Assembly: GCA_947178015.1 (NCBI GenBank)
Contig: CAMWWW010000026.1
Coordinates: forward strand, 1 to 13,169
Direction: 5' to 3'
From: an uncultured Clostridia bacterium
GTDB taxonomy: Bacteria > Bacillota > Clostridia > Lachnospirales > Lachnospiraceae
Length of the DNA stretch: 13,169 bases
Under the pieces are notes generated by a model, which was given only the letters and a program-made list of their open reading frames with translations, did no database searches and was not told where the DNA came from. A program made the position numbers and the translations under genes. This document shows, in pieces, positions 1 to 7,476 of the stretch; the stretch's first letter is position 1; each line of letters begins with the position of its first letter.

Positions 1-321
1 TTTTCTTCTCTAATTTTAGGCTGACCATAGGACAATTCGAGAATGAAAGAATAACGACACAGCAATACAGGTAAAATTACAAGAACAAGTAAAAAACAAA
101 CGTGTTTTGAATACAAACAAAAGCAGCATAGCTAGAGCAGCTATTTTCCTCAAGGCACCTATTGAAAAACGTCGGCAGTTAGCGAGGTTTCTCACGAGCT
201 TACTGTCCGCTACGTTTTGAACTAAGCGGGAGCGGGGTGACGGAGGAAATAGCTGCGGCGGCTATGCGGACCTTCCTTGAACATGATTCTACAAATAATT
301 CTTACATAAACCTATACCCGT
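1..321. other. Non-coding region downstream of the MFS gene
   Basis: No open reading frame with a credible start and ribosome binding site is visible on either strand. The first 125 bases are AT-rich without an obvious signal. Positions 126-267 hold a large nested inverted repeat, listed separately. The remaining bases up to the MFS stop codon (268-321) show nothing recognisable. A gene beyond the left edge may begin or end here, but the sequence does not show it. Confidence 0.6.
126..267. repeat. Nested imperfect inverted-repeat element, possible structured RNA or hairpin-ended mini-element
   Basis: The outer arms 126-151 and 243-267 pair as 7 bp (GCATAGC/GCTATGC), a 4x4 internal loop, 10 bp (GCAGCTATTT/AAATAGCTGC), one bulged T, then 4 bp. 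Inside, CACC (156-159) can pair with GGTG (236-239). A central arm pairs AAAACGT (166-172) with ACGTTTT (212-218), CGGCAGT (173-179) with ACTGTCCG (202-209, one bulge), AGC with GCT, and GAG with CTC around a GTTT loop. Each outer arm can also fold on itself (ATAGCT..AGCTAT at 129-144; ATAGC..GCTAT at 249-265). A hexamer AGCGGG is tandemly doubled at 225-236. This much pairing suggests selection for a fold in RNA or single-stranded DNA. No target-site duplication is seen. On the minus strand the last arm is followed by a moderately T-rich run, so termination of the MFS transcript is one possible role. I do not recognise a named family. Confidence 0.65.
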
Positions 322-1521
322 TTATTTTTCAGCCGGACGAACCATCGTATAACTGATAATCAGCGCTATAATATAGAACACCAATATAACATACAACACA
401 TTTGTATAAGACCCTGTCTTAGATACAATCAGATTGCTTACTTGATTGCCTGTCAATCCTGCCATCGCCCATGCTGACAATCCCAAACCATGTATCTTGC
501 TGATATTCTTCATTCCAAAATGCTCTGAGAGTACCGTGGGAAGATTGCTGAATCCTCCGCCGTAAGTAGAATTGATCACACAAAGCAGTATAATAATAAT
601 TGGCACAATCTTGTTATCAATCGCTTGTGTCAGCACAGCTACCCCTGTCACCACAATGGACAAAATAAACAAAATCTTGTAGATCCTATCTCTATTCTTA
701 AATCTATCTGATAAAGCAGAATATCCCAGCCTTCCCCCTGCATTAAACACTGCCGTCACAGAAGAAATCACACCTATGGTTGCCACAGATATGCCCACCG
801 CCTTCATAATATCTTTTTCCTGAGAGATCAGCGCCAGACCGCAGCTAATATTAATATACACCATCAGCCAAATACCGATAAAGGTTATGTTCTTAAACAT
901 GGAAAGTGACTTAAAGTCAGATTTGCCATGGTTTTCTGCCCAGCCCTCCGGCTTTCTTAAAAGGATGTGCCCTCCTATCATCATAATAAAGTATATGGCT
1001 GCCAAAATATAAAACATATTGCTAAGCCCTACGGAACCCTGAAGTGCTGTCATAACTGGGCTGGCTATTACCTTGGCAAGGCCAAAGCCCGCCACTGCAA
1101 GGCCTGTCGCAAGCCCTTTTTGATCCTCAAACCAGAGCATCAGCGTCTTTACTGGGGAAAGATAGCCGATGCCAAGGCCAATTCCCATGATCACACCATA
1201 TCCCAGATAAATCCCGATCAGCGATTTCATCTTGATGGACAGCCCGGTCACGACAAGACCTGCCGCAAAAAAGATTGCCGCAATCAGCGACGATTTTCTA
1301 ATGTCTCTTTCAACAATGTCCCCCGCAAATGCCGCCGACATTCCAAGGAAAAAGATCGCGAGACTAAATGCCCACTCCACCTCTCCATTTGAGCGCCCAA
1401 TATATGCGGCGATATCCCCCTTGACCAGCGACCAGCAGTATACGGTTCCAATACTGCAATGCAGAAGAAGCGCAGGAATTGCAGCGCGCATCCACTTGTT
1501 GTTTAATCCTTTCATTTTCAT
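322..1521 (-). CDS. MFS transporter, OFA (oxalate/formate antiporter-like) family
   Basis: A 399-residue, very hydrophobic protein with a pattern fitting 12 membrane helices split by a central cytoplasmic loop at about residues 189-210, which begins with the KPEGW motif common in this family. The second half has the MFS motif-A relative GRLGYSALSDRF (263-274). It also has YGGGFSNLPTVLSEHFG (320-336), a stretch characteristic of OFA-family proteins of anaerobes. Members exchange or take up small organic anions such as oxalate, formate or lactate, but the substrate cannot be read from this sequence. The start at 1521 has an AAGGG site a few bases upstream; Met3 (1515) is nearly as good. It lies 36 bases after the DegV-family gene and is probably co-transcribed with it. 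Family assignment is firm; substrate is open. Confidence 0.85.
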   Translation of the reverse strand: MKMKGLNNKWMRAAIPALLLHCSIGTVYCWSLVKGDIAAYIGRSNGEVEWAFSLAIFFLGMSAAFAGDIVERDIRKSSLIAAIFFAAGLVVTGLSIKMKSLIGIYLGYGVIMGIGLGIGYLSPVKTLMLWFEDQKGLATGLAVAGFGLAKVIASPVMTALQGSVGLSNMFYILAAIYFIMMIGGHILLRKPEGWAENHGKSDFKSLSMFKNITFIGIWLMVYINISCGLALISQEKDIMKAVGISVATIGVISSVTAVFNAGGRLGYSALSDRFKNRDRIYKILFILSIVVTGVAVLTQAIDNKIVPIIIILLCVINSTYGGGFSNLPTVLSEHFGMKNISKIHGLGLSAWAMAGLTGNQVSNLIVSKTGSYTNVLYVILVFYIIALIISYTMVRPAEK

Positions 1522-1557
1522 AATCCCTTCTTTCGTGATTTTTCCTTTTTTCTGAAG

Positions 1558-2427
1558 CTATTTTTTTATAGCTCTGCTGCACGCCACCGCGAGCGCACCG
1601 GGTCCAATATGGCAGGCAACACTCAAAGACAGCGGGTCCATGTGGATCTCATAGCCTGCGAAGGCTTCTTCCAGCTCTGCCTTCCACTGGTTGGCTTCCT
1701 CCTCATTTCCTGCATAGGCGGCCTCCAGATGCATCCCCTCTGCTCCTACTGCATCGGCAAAGCGGTTTTCCAGATCCCGCTTCATCGCCTCTATCATAAT
1801 CTTCTTTGCCTGCTTCTTTCCTCTCGCCTTTGCGAAAGCGTCAAGCTTCTCGCCCTGAATCTGCAACACTGGCTTTAAATTCAATAGTGTTCCCAGCGCG
1901 GCTGCCGCCGGCGTGATTCTTCCGCCTTTTTTCAGGTATTTTAAGGTTTCCAGCGTGATGTAGATGCTGGATTCCATTTTACATTCTTCCAGTATTCTCT
2001 TGATCTCTGCCGCTGTTTTTCCACTGTCCGCAAGCTCTTTTGCATCCAGCACAGACTGACGCTGTGTCACGGAAACACGCTGGTTGTCAACGACGAAGAC
2101 CTTGCCCTCATAATCCTGCGCCAAAAGCTGTGCTGTCCCGCAGGAGCTGCTCAATCCCTTCGACATTGGAATATGCACGATCTCGTCGTATTCCTTTAGA
2201 AGCTTATCCCACAGCGCCATCACATCACCCGGCGACGGCTGGGACGTGGAGATCGGCACATCCTCCTCAAGCCTTTTATAGAATTCTTCCTGCGTTAATG
2301 TAATGCCCTCAAAAAATAGCTCTTCCTTAATATAAAATGGCATGGGCAGGATCTCTATTCCCAAAGCTGCTCCCTGCTCCTGCGTAATTCCACTGTTACT
2401 ATCTGTAACAATCACTGTCTTTTTCAT
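1558..2427 (-). CDS. DegV family protein (fatty-acid-binding, FakB-like)
   Basis: The 289-residue protein has the DegV signatures in order: TDSNSG at 8-13, TSQPSP at 61-66, the MSKGLSSSCGTA segment at 88-99, GGRITP at 168-173 and CHIGPGA at 272-278. Known relatives (FakB) hold a fatty acid that FakA phosphorylates for phospholipid synthesis. Thr61, Arg170 and His273 sit where the ligand carboxylate is usually bound. No fakA is visible here, as is common for the many DegV paralogues in Clostridia. The frame stays open to a GTG at 2526, but the added 33 residues are unlike DegV. The ATG at 2427 has GAGGA five bases upstream and starts directly with the first beta strand, so it is chosen. A leader hairpin lies just upstream. 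The MFS gene follows after 36 bases. Confidence 0.9.
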   Translation of the reverse strand: MKKTVIVTDSNSGITQEQGAALGIEILPMPFYIKEELFFEGITLTQEEFYKRLEEDVPISTSQPSPGDVMALWDKLLKEYDEIVHIPMSKGLSSSCGTAQLLAQDYEGKVFVVDNQRVSVTQRQSVLDAKELADSGKTAAEIKRILEECKMESSIYITLETLKYLKKGGRITPAAAALGTLLNLKPVLQIQGEKLDAFAKARGKKQAKKIMIEAMKRDLENRFADAVGAEGMHLEAAYAGNEEEANQWKAELEEAFAGYEIHMDPLSLSVACHIGPGALAVACSRAIKK

Positions 2428-2432
2428 TTTAA

Positions 2433-2437
2433 TCCTC
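2433..2437 (-). promoter_or_regulatory. Ribosome binding site deciding the degV-family start
   Basis: GAGGA on the minus strand lies five bases before the ATG at 2427. It supports this start over the upstream in-frame GTG at 2526. Confidence 0.7.
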
Positions 2438-2442
2438 ATTTC

Positions 2443-2487
2443 TGCGCTGCTTTTTGCATAGAAAGCAACTTTGTGACAAGCAGCGCA
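2443..2487 (-). promoter_or_regulatory. Leader hairpin upstream of the DegV-family gene
   Basis: A perfect 10-bp inverted repeat, TGCGCTGCTT (2443-2452) and AAGCAGCGCA (2478-2487), is separated by 25 bases. A further TTGC/GCAA pair inside the loop can extend the fold. In the minus-strand transcript the hairpin ends five bases before the GAGGA ribosome binding site, close enough to affect translation. No T run follows, so it is not a classical terminator. Function is inferred from position only. Confidence 0.5.
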
Positions 2488-2527
2488 CAGACACAAATTG
2501 CTGTGTGAATCCTCTATTTTTTGCACT

Positions 2528-2542
2528 GACCATCAGATGGTC
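2528..2542. repeat. 15-base palindrome between engB and the DegV-family gene
   Basis: GACCATC and GATGGTC flank a single central base, giving near-perfect dyad symmetry 20 bases after the engB stop codon. No T run follows on the minus strand, so it is a poor terminator. It could be a protein-binding site or a weak transcript-end hairpin. Confidence 0.4.
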
Positions 2543-2562
2543 TGCCTAGCGGCAATCTAACG

Positions 2563-3171
2563 TTAATGACGGTTTTCCTTATCTTCTGTTCCAACCACTT
2601 TCTCTATCAACTCCCACACTTCTTCTCTGCCCTGCTTTGTCTCGGAGGAATAGGGAATGATAAGAGCGCTTTTCTCTGCCCCCAGCGCCTGACGAATCAG
2701 TTTTCGTTGTTTTTCTACTTGACTTCGCTTTATTTTATCGAGCTTTGTCGCTATTAGAATCGGCTGAAAACCGCTGTCTGTGATCCATTGATACATCAGC
2801 TTGTCATTTTCCGACGGCTCATGGCGAATGTCAACCAAGAGGAACACTGCCTGAAGCCTTTTTGAGGTATGCAGATAGTTCTCTATCATTCTGCCCCATC
2901 TCTCCCGCTCCTTCTGCGGCACCTTCGCGTAGCCATAGCCGGGCAGATCCACATAGTACAGGCTTTCATTGATATTATAAAAATTGATGGTCTGCGTCTT
3001 GCCCGGCTGCGCCGAGGTTCTTGCATATGCCTTGCGATTCATCAACCCATTAATCAAGGATGATTTTCCCACATTCGACCTTCCGGCAAAGGCAATCTCT
3101 GGCAATGCCGTATCCGGCAGCTTGCTTGTCACGCCGCACACAAAATCCAAATTTACGCTTTTTATAACCAT
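2563..3171 (-). CDS. engB: Ribosome biogenesis GTP-binding protein EngB/YsxC/YihA
   Basis: A 202-residue TRAFAC GTPase of the usual family length. The G motifs appear in order: G1 GRSNVGKSS (30-38), the switch I region PGKTQTINF (57-65) with the G2 threonine, G3 DLPGYG (75-80), G4 TKLD (142-145) and G5 near YSS (174-176). The GYGYAKVP segment after G3 is typical of EngB. In Bacillus and E. coli the family is needed for late assembly of the large ribosomal subunit. The ATG at 3171 has AGGAAG close upstream, and the gene begins 12 bases after the lon stop codon. This placement directly after lon is common in Firmicutes. No fault is seen in the reading frame. Confidence 0.96.
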   Translation of the reverse strand: MVIKSVNLDFVCGVTSKLPDTALPEIAFAGRSNVGKSSLINGLMNRKAYARTSAQPGKTQTINFYNINESLYYVDLPGYGYAKVPQKERERWGRMIENYLHTSKRLQAVFLLVDIRHEPSENDKLMYQWITDSGFQPILIATKLDKIKRSQVEKQRKLIRQALGAEKSALIIPYSSETKQGREEVWELIEKVVGTEDKENRH

Positions 3172-3183
3172 GCTCTTCCTACC

Positions 3184-5496
3184 TTACTTCTTTATCGCTC
3201 GCTCAAGCACCTGCTCCATGGTATCGACATAGACAATATCGACTCCGCGAAGTATCTCCTGTGAGATCTCTGCAATATCGCGGCGGTTTTTCTCCGGCAC
3301 AAGCACCGTCTTAATGTTCGCCTGCTTTGCCGCCAGAATCTTCTCCTTTAAACCTCCGATGGGAAGCACTCTTCCGCGCAGCGTGATCTCTCCTGTCATC
3401 GCGACATCTGCGCGCACCGGCTTTTTGGTGACAGCGGACAACATGGCTGTCGCCATTGTGATGCCTGCCGACGGTCCATCCTTTGGCACAGCGCCCTCTG
3501 GAATATGAATATGGATATCATGCTTTTCAAAATAATCCTTCGACAAGCCATATTTGGACGCCACAGATCGGATATAGCTGATGCCTGCCTGCGCGGATTC
3601 CTTCATCACATCACCGAGCTTACCTGTCAGCTTAATATCTCCTTTGCCCGGCATCACATTCACTTCAATCTGAAGGGTATCGCCCCCGACGCTCGTCCAA
3701 GCAAGCCCTCTCACAATCCCAACCTCATCCGCCTCGTTCGCCACATCAAAGACATAGAGCTCTTTTCCAAGGTATTTCTTTAGATTTCCCTCTGTGATTC
3801 GAATATGGCCCTCTGTATTTTTCATCAGTTCTCTAACTGCTTTTCTGCAGATCTCTCCAATTTTTCTCTCTAGGCTGCGCACGCCTGCTTCTCTTGTATA
3901 ACTGTGAATCAGTTTTTCTACCGCCTTATTGGAAAAGCTTAACTGCTCTTTAGTCAGACCATGCTTTTTTCTTTGCTTTTCTATTAAATGCTCTTTTGCG
4001 ATATGAGCCTTTTCATTCTCCGTGTAGCTGGTAATCTCGATAACCTCCATGCGATCGAGCAGCGGACGGGGAATATCTTGTATAGAGTTCGCCGTCGTGA
4101 TAAACAACACCTGAGATAAATCTAAAGGGATCTCAATGTAATGATCGCGGAACTTGGAATTCTGCTCAGAGTCCAACACCTCCAACAATGCTGCCGAGGT
4201 ATCTCCCTTATAATCGCTGCTGACCTTATCAATCTCATCCAACAGCATCAGAGGATTTTTCACCCCCGCATTTTTAAGCCCTGCGGCAATTCTTCCCGGC
4301 ATTGCACCTACATAGGTTCTTCGGTGTCCTCTGATCTCCGCCTCATCCCTGACACCTCCAAGGCTGATTCGAACATATTCCTTTCCAAGCGCCTTTGCCA
4401 CAGATTTTGCGATCGAGGTTTTTCCTGTTCCGGGAGGTCCTGCAAGACAGATAATCGGACTGTCCCCCTTTTGATTCCACACACGAACGGCAAGAAATTC
4501 TAGGATGCGCTCCTTCACCTTCACAAGCCCGTAATGATCTTCATTCAGGATGCGCTCTGCCTCATCCAGATCCTTTTTATCTCTTGTAACCTTATTCCAA
4601 GGCATCTCCAACAAGGTTTCAATATAGGTGCGCGCCACAGCAGATTCTGAGTTGTTGGGAGCCATACTTCGAAATCTGTCAATTTCCTTCTTGATCTTCT
4701 CCTTAACCTCTTTCTCCGCGCGCAGCTTTGACAGCTCCTCCTGATAGCGATCGGCGTCCGACAGAGAATCGTCTTCCCCCAGCTCTCTTCGGATCAACTT
4801 CATCTGCTCACGAAGAATATATTCTTTCTGATTTTGATCAATCCGTTTCCTGACTTCCTCCTGAAACTCTCTGCGGATGCGGAAAACCTCTATTTCGTTG
4901 TTGAGGATCACTGCTATCTCCTCATAACGCTCTGAAAGATCATAGGCCTCCAGCAGCCTCTGCTTTTTCTCATAGGAGAGCGGCATATTGTTCGCAATCT
5001 GATCTAACATATAACCCAGATCCTGCGTTTCCGCCAACAGCCTTATCGTCTCCTTGTTCAGCTTTGTGTTCACACTGCTGTAGCGCATAAGAAGCTCTCG
5101 GATCACGCGCAGCATCGCTTCCTTTATTGTATTTTCCGGCTCCTGCTCCTGTTCTGGCAGGGAGAGTCTGCCCAGCAGATAGCCCTCCTCCTGCACAAAT
5201 TCCTCAAGCTGCGCCCGCTCCTGCCCCTCCACCAGCACACGGATCACGCGATTTTGCAGCTTAATGATCTGTTTAATCTGCGCGATAACTCCCATGTGAT
5301 ATAAATCATCCAGAGAAGGATTCTCCTCCTCTGGATTTCTCTGAGTAACTAAAAATATCTTCTGGTCCAGCACCATAGCCTGTTCCAGCGCATTGACTGA
5401 TTTCTCCCGGCTGACGTCAAAATGCACTGCCATACCCGGAAGTATGGTCATACCTCTCAGCGCAATCACCGGCAAGGTCAGTTGTTCTTTTACCAT
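3184..5496 (-). CDS. lon: ATP-dependent protease La (Lon)
   Basis: A 770-residue Lon of standard length and domain order: N-terminal substrate-recognition domain (about 5-200), a helical coiled-coil stretch (about 200-300), AAA+ ATPase, then the serine protease domain. Visible motifs are Walker A GPPGTGKT (353-360), Walker B LMLLDEID (416-423), sensor-1-like FITTAN (465-470), and the catalytic dyad Ser676 in PKDGPSAG and Lys719 in GGLKEK, 43 residues apart as in E. coli Lon. It degrades damaged and regulatory proteins in the cytoplasm. The frame is open to an ATG at 5547, overlapping clpX. The ATG at 5496 is preferred because it has AGGAG seven bases upstream and begins at the family-typical LPVIALRG strand. 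It starts 13 bases after the clpX stop codon. Confidence 0.97.
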   Translation of the reverse strand: MVKEQLTLPVIALRGMTILPGMAVHFDVSREKSVNALEQAMVLDQKIFLVTQRNPEEENPSLDDLYHMGVIAQIKQIIKLQNRVIRVLVEGQERAQLEEFVQEEGYLLGRLSLPEQEQEPENTIKEAMLRVIRELLMRYSSVNTKLNKETIRLLAETQDLGYMLDQIANNMPLSYEKKQRLLEAYDLSERYEEIAVILNNEIEVFRIRREFQEEVRKRIDQNQKEYILREQMKLIRRELGEDDSLSDADRYQEELSKLRAEKEVKEKIKKEIDRFRSMAPNNSESAVARTYIETLLEMPWNKVTRDKKDLDEAERILNEDHYGLVKVKERILEFLAVRVWNQKGDSPIICLAGPPGTGKTSIAKSVAKALGKEYVRISLGGVRDEAEIRGHRRTYVGAMPGRIAAGLKNAGVKNPLMLLDEIDKVSSDYKGDTSAALLEVLDSEQNSKFRDHYIEIPLDLSQVLFITTANSIQDIPRPLLDRMEVIEITSYTENEKAHIAKEHLIEKQRKKHGLTKEQLSFSNKAVEKLIHSYTREAGVRSLERKIGEICRKAVRELMKNTEGHIRITEGNLKKYLGKELYVFDVANEADEVGIVRGLAWTSVGGDTLQIEVNVMPGKGDIKLTGKLGDVMKESAQAGISYIRSVASKYGLSKDYFEKHDIHIHIPEGAVPKDGPSAGITMATAMLSAVTKKPVRADVAMTGEITLRGRVLPIGGLKEKILAAKQANIKTVLVPEKNRRDIAEISQEILRGVDIVYVDTMEQVLERAIKK

Positions 5497-5503
5497 ATGT
5501 CTG

Positions 5504-5508
5504 CTCCT
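5504..5508 (-). promoter_or_regulatory. Ribosome binding site deciding the lon start
   Basis: AGGAG on the minus strand, seven bases before the ATG at 5496, lies in the short gap between clpX and lon. The upstream in-frame ATGs at 5547 and 5538 lack a comparable site, so translation most likely starts at 5496. Confidence 0.75.
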
Positions 5509-5509
5509 G

Positions 5510-6796
5510 CTATGCAATCTCACCTGCTCCTTTGCCATGGAGCCCATGTGCCATCTGCTTTTTGTCGTCTCTGTAAATTATTTTCGGCTTTGCCTTTCCC
5601 TCCACCGTTTCTTTTGTGATAATGCACCGCCCAATCGTATCATCGGACGGAATGTCAAACATCACATCCATCAGCGCTTTCTCAAGAATCGAGCGAAGTC
5701 CTCTTGCACCCGTCTTTCTCTCGATCGCCTGCTTTGCAATCAATTCCACCGCCTCATCGGTAAATTCAAGCTCTACCTCATCCAGCTCAAACAGCTTTCG
5801 ATACTGTTTGATAATCGCATTTTTCGGTTCCTTGAGTATCCGTATCAACGCCTTTTCATCCAGCAGATCCAGAGTGACCGTAACCGGCACACGCCCTACA
5901 AACTCTGGAATCAAACCAAACTTTACCAGATCCTGCGGCATTACATTATGAAGCAGCTCATCAATCCGCTTCTCCTTGCGCAGCTCCTTATCTACGTTAA
6001 AACCAATGGATTTTTGATCCATCCTTGACTCGATAATCTTCTCCAACCCATCAAACGCTCCGCCGCAGATAAATAAAATATTCGTGGTGTCAATCGGAAT
6101 AAGCTCCTGCTGCGGATGCTTTCTTCCTCCCTGTGGGGGAACGGAGGCAAGCGTGCCCTCCAAAATCTTCAGCAATGCCTGCTGTACACCCTCGCCGGAC
6201 ACATCGCGCGTGATGGACACATTCTCCGCCTTCTTTGTGATCTTGTCGATCTCATCAATATAGATAATGCCGTACTCTGCGCGCTCAATCTCTCCATCTG
6301 CTGCCTGAATTACCTTGAGCAGTATATTTTCCACATCCTCGCCCACATACCCGGCTTCCGTCAATGTAGTAGCATCTGCTATCGCAAATGGTACATTAAG
6401 AAGCTTCGCCAATGTCTGCGCCAAAAAGGTCTTGCCGGAGCCGGTAGGCCCCACCATCAGGATATTGCTCTTCTGTATCTCTACATCCAGACTTTGCCCA
6501 GAAATAATTCTCTTATAATGATTGTATACCGCAACGGACAGCACCTTCTTCGCCTCATCCTGCCCAATGACATACTCATCCAAAAAAGCCTTGATCTCTC
6601 TGGGTTTAAGCAGATTAATCTGATGATTTTCCTCAGCAGTCTCTTCCATCTCTTCCTCTATAATCTCCGAACAAATGTCAACACATTCATCACAGATATA
6701 CGCTCCATTTGGTCCGGCGATCAGTTTTCTTACCTGATCCTGTGTTTTATTGCAAAAGGAGCAACGAAGCTTTTTGTCATCCATTCTTCCTGCCAT
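5510..6796 (-). CDS. clpX: ATP-dependent Clp protease ATP-binding subunit ClpX
   Basis: A 428-residue AAA+ unfoldase that feeds substrates to ClpP. The N-terminal zinc-binding domain has four cysteines (C12, C15, C35, C38). Then come Walker A GPTGSGKT (116-123), the pore loop GYVGED (149-154), Walker B IIYIDEID (177-184), the second pore loop with Arg-Lys-His at 225-227, the ClpP-docking IGF tripeptide (264-266) and sensor 2 GARGLR (363-368). All key parts are intact. The start at 6796 has AAGGA ten bases upstream. Met5 (6784) is possible but its AGGA is only three bases away. The gene follows clpP after 87 bases containing a terminator-like hairpin, and lon follows 13 bases after its stop codon. 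Confidence 0.97.
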   Translation of the reverse strand: MAGRMDDKKLRCSFCNKTQDQVRKLIAGPNGAYICDECVDICSEIIEEEMEETAEENHQINLLKPREIKAFLDEYVIGQDEAKKVLSVAVYNHYKRIISGQSLDVEIQKSNILMVGPTGSGKTFLAQTLAKLLNVPFAIADATTLTEAGYVGEDVENILLKVIQAADGEIERAEYGIIYIDEIDKITKKAENVSITRDVSGEGVQQALLKILEGTLASVPPQGGRKHPQQELIPIDTTNILFICGGAFDGLEKIIESRMDQKSIGFNVDKELRKEKRIDELLHNVMPQDLVKFGLIPEFVGRVPVTVTLDLLDEKALIRILKEPKNAIIKQYRKLFELDEVELEFTDEAVELIAKQAIERKTGARGLRSILEKALMDVMFDIPSDDTIGRCIITKETVEGKAKPKIIYRDDKKQMAHGLHGKGAGEIA

Positions 6797-6840
6797 TCCA
6801 TCCGATTCCTTTCCTAAATTTTAACCCATCCATAACGGAG

Positions 6841-6867
6841 AAAAACGCCGCCATATGGCAGGCGGCG
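6841..6867 (-). terminator. Intrinsic terminator or attenuator between clpP and clpX
   Basis: On the minus strand CGCCGCC (6867-6861) and GGCGGCG (6852-6846) form a perfect 7-bp GC-only stem with an 8-base loop. TTTTT (6845-6841) and TCTCC follow. This has the form of a Rho-independent terminator 17 bases past the clpP stop codon. A nested palindrome GCCATATGGC (6850-6859) offers a competing fold. Because clpX and lon lack a clear promoter of their own, partial read-through is the likeliest outcome. Confidence 0.7.
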
Positions 6868-6883
6868 GCTTTCTCTGCATAGC

Positions 6884-7465
6884 TTACTTGCTTGTAATAA
6901 TGTTATCAATGATGCCGTAGGCTTTCGCCTGCTCTGCATCCATATAATTGTCGCGCTCTGTGTCTACCTCGACTGTAGCTAATGGCTGCCCTGTGTTAGC
7001 TGCCAGTATCTCGTTGAGCTTCTTTCTGGTCTTAATAATATGATCCGACACAATCTTAATATCTGTCGCCTGCCCCTTCGCTCCACCAGACGGCTGATGA
7101 ATCATAATCTCCGCATTAGGAAGAGCAAAGCGCTTGCCCTTCTTGCCGCCTGCCAGCAAAAATGCACCCATACTTGCCGCCATACCTATACAGGTTGTGG
7201 ATACATCACATTTCACAAAATTCATGGTATCATAGATCGCCATGCCGGCTGTCACGGAGCCTCCGGGACTATTAATATAGAAGTGAATATCCTTTGCCGG
7301 GTCCTCCGCCTCCAGAAACAGAAGCTGTGCCACAACCAGCCCCGCTGTCGTGTCATTCACCTCTTCTCCCAGAAATATAATGCGATCCTTCAATAACCTT
7401 GAAAATATATCATAGGAACGCTCGCCCCTGCTCGTCTGTTCAACAACATAAGGTATTAAACTCAT
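6884..7465 (-). CDS. clpP: ATP-dependent Clp protease proteolytic subunit ClpP
   Basis: A 193-residue serine protease of normal ClpP length that forms the tetradecameric barrel used with ClpX. The catalytic triad is visible as Ser98 in GMAASMG, His123 in MIHQPSGG and Asp172 in the TERDNYMDA segment. The GGS motif (68-70) near the oxyanion region is present. The short N-terminal part before the YDIFSRLLKDRIIFLG segment matches mature ClpP proteins, so little or no propeptide is expected. The ATG at 7465 has TAGGAG five bases upstream. That site contains the tig stop codon TAG, which suggests translational coupling to tig, eight bases away. A terminator-like hairpin follows before clpX. Confidence 0.98.
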   Translation of the reverse strand: MSLIPYVVEQTSRGERSYDIFSRLLKDRIIFLGEEVNDTTAGLVVAQLLFLEAEDPAKDIHFYINSPGGSVTAGMAIYDTMNFVKCDVSTTCIGMAASMGAFLLAGGKKGKRFALPNAEIMIHQPSGGAKGQATDIKIVSDHIIKTRKKLNEILAANTGQPLATVEVDTERDNYMDAEQAKAYGIIDNIITSK

Positions 7466-7470
7466 TCCTG

Positions 7471-7476
7471 CTCCTA
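7471..7476 (-). promoter_or_regulatory. clpP ribosome binding site overlapping the tig stop codon
   Basis: TAGGAG on the minus strand includes the TAG stop of tig (7474-7476) and sits five bases before the clpP ATG. Ribosomes ending on tig would be in place to begin clpP. Confidence 0.65.

Noticed and set aside
126..267. Retron msr-msd RNA or group II intron fragment
   Set aside because: Inverted arms and a TAGC segment recall retrons, but no reverse transcriptase is present in the window, and no intron domain V motif is seen.
2428..2526. Longer form of the DegV-family protein starting at the GTG at 2526
   Set aside because: The extra 33 residues do not resemble DegV proteins, while ATG 2427 has a well-spaced GAGGA.
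5497..5547. Longer form of Lon starting at ATG 5547 inside clpX
   Set aside because: It lacks a ribosome binding site and adds residues upstream of the conserved Lon N-terminus; ATG 5496 has AGGAG seven bases away.
5393..6028. Plus-strand open frame of 211 codons opposite clpX and lon
   Set aside because: It spans the junction of two real genes on the other strand and has no domain or convincing start signal.
6116..6817. Plus-strand open frame of 233 codons opposite clpX
   Set aside because: It lies antisense to a complete, motif-perfect ClpX, has no recognisable domain, and its composition is that expected of a shadow frame.
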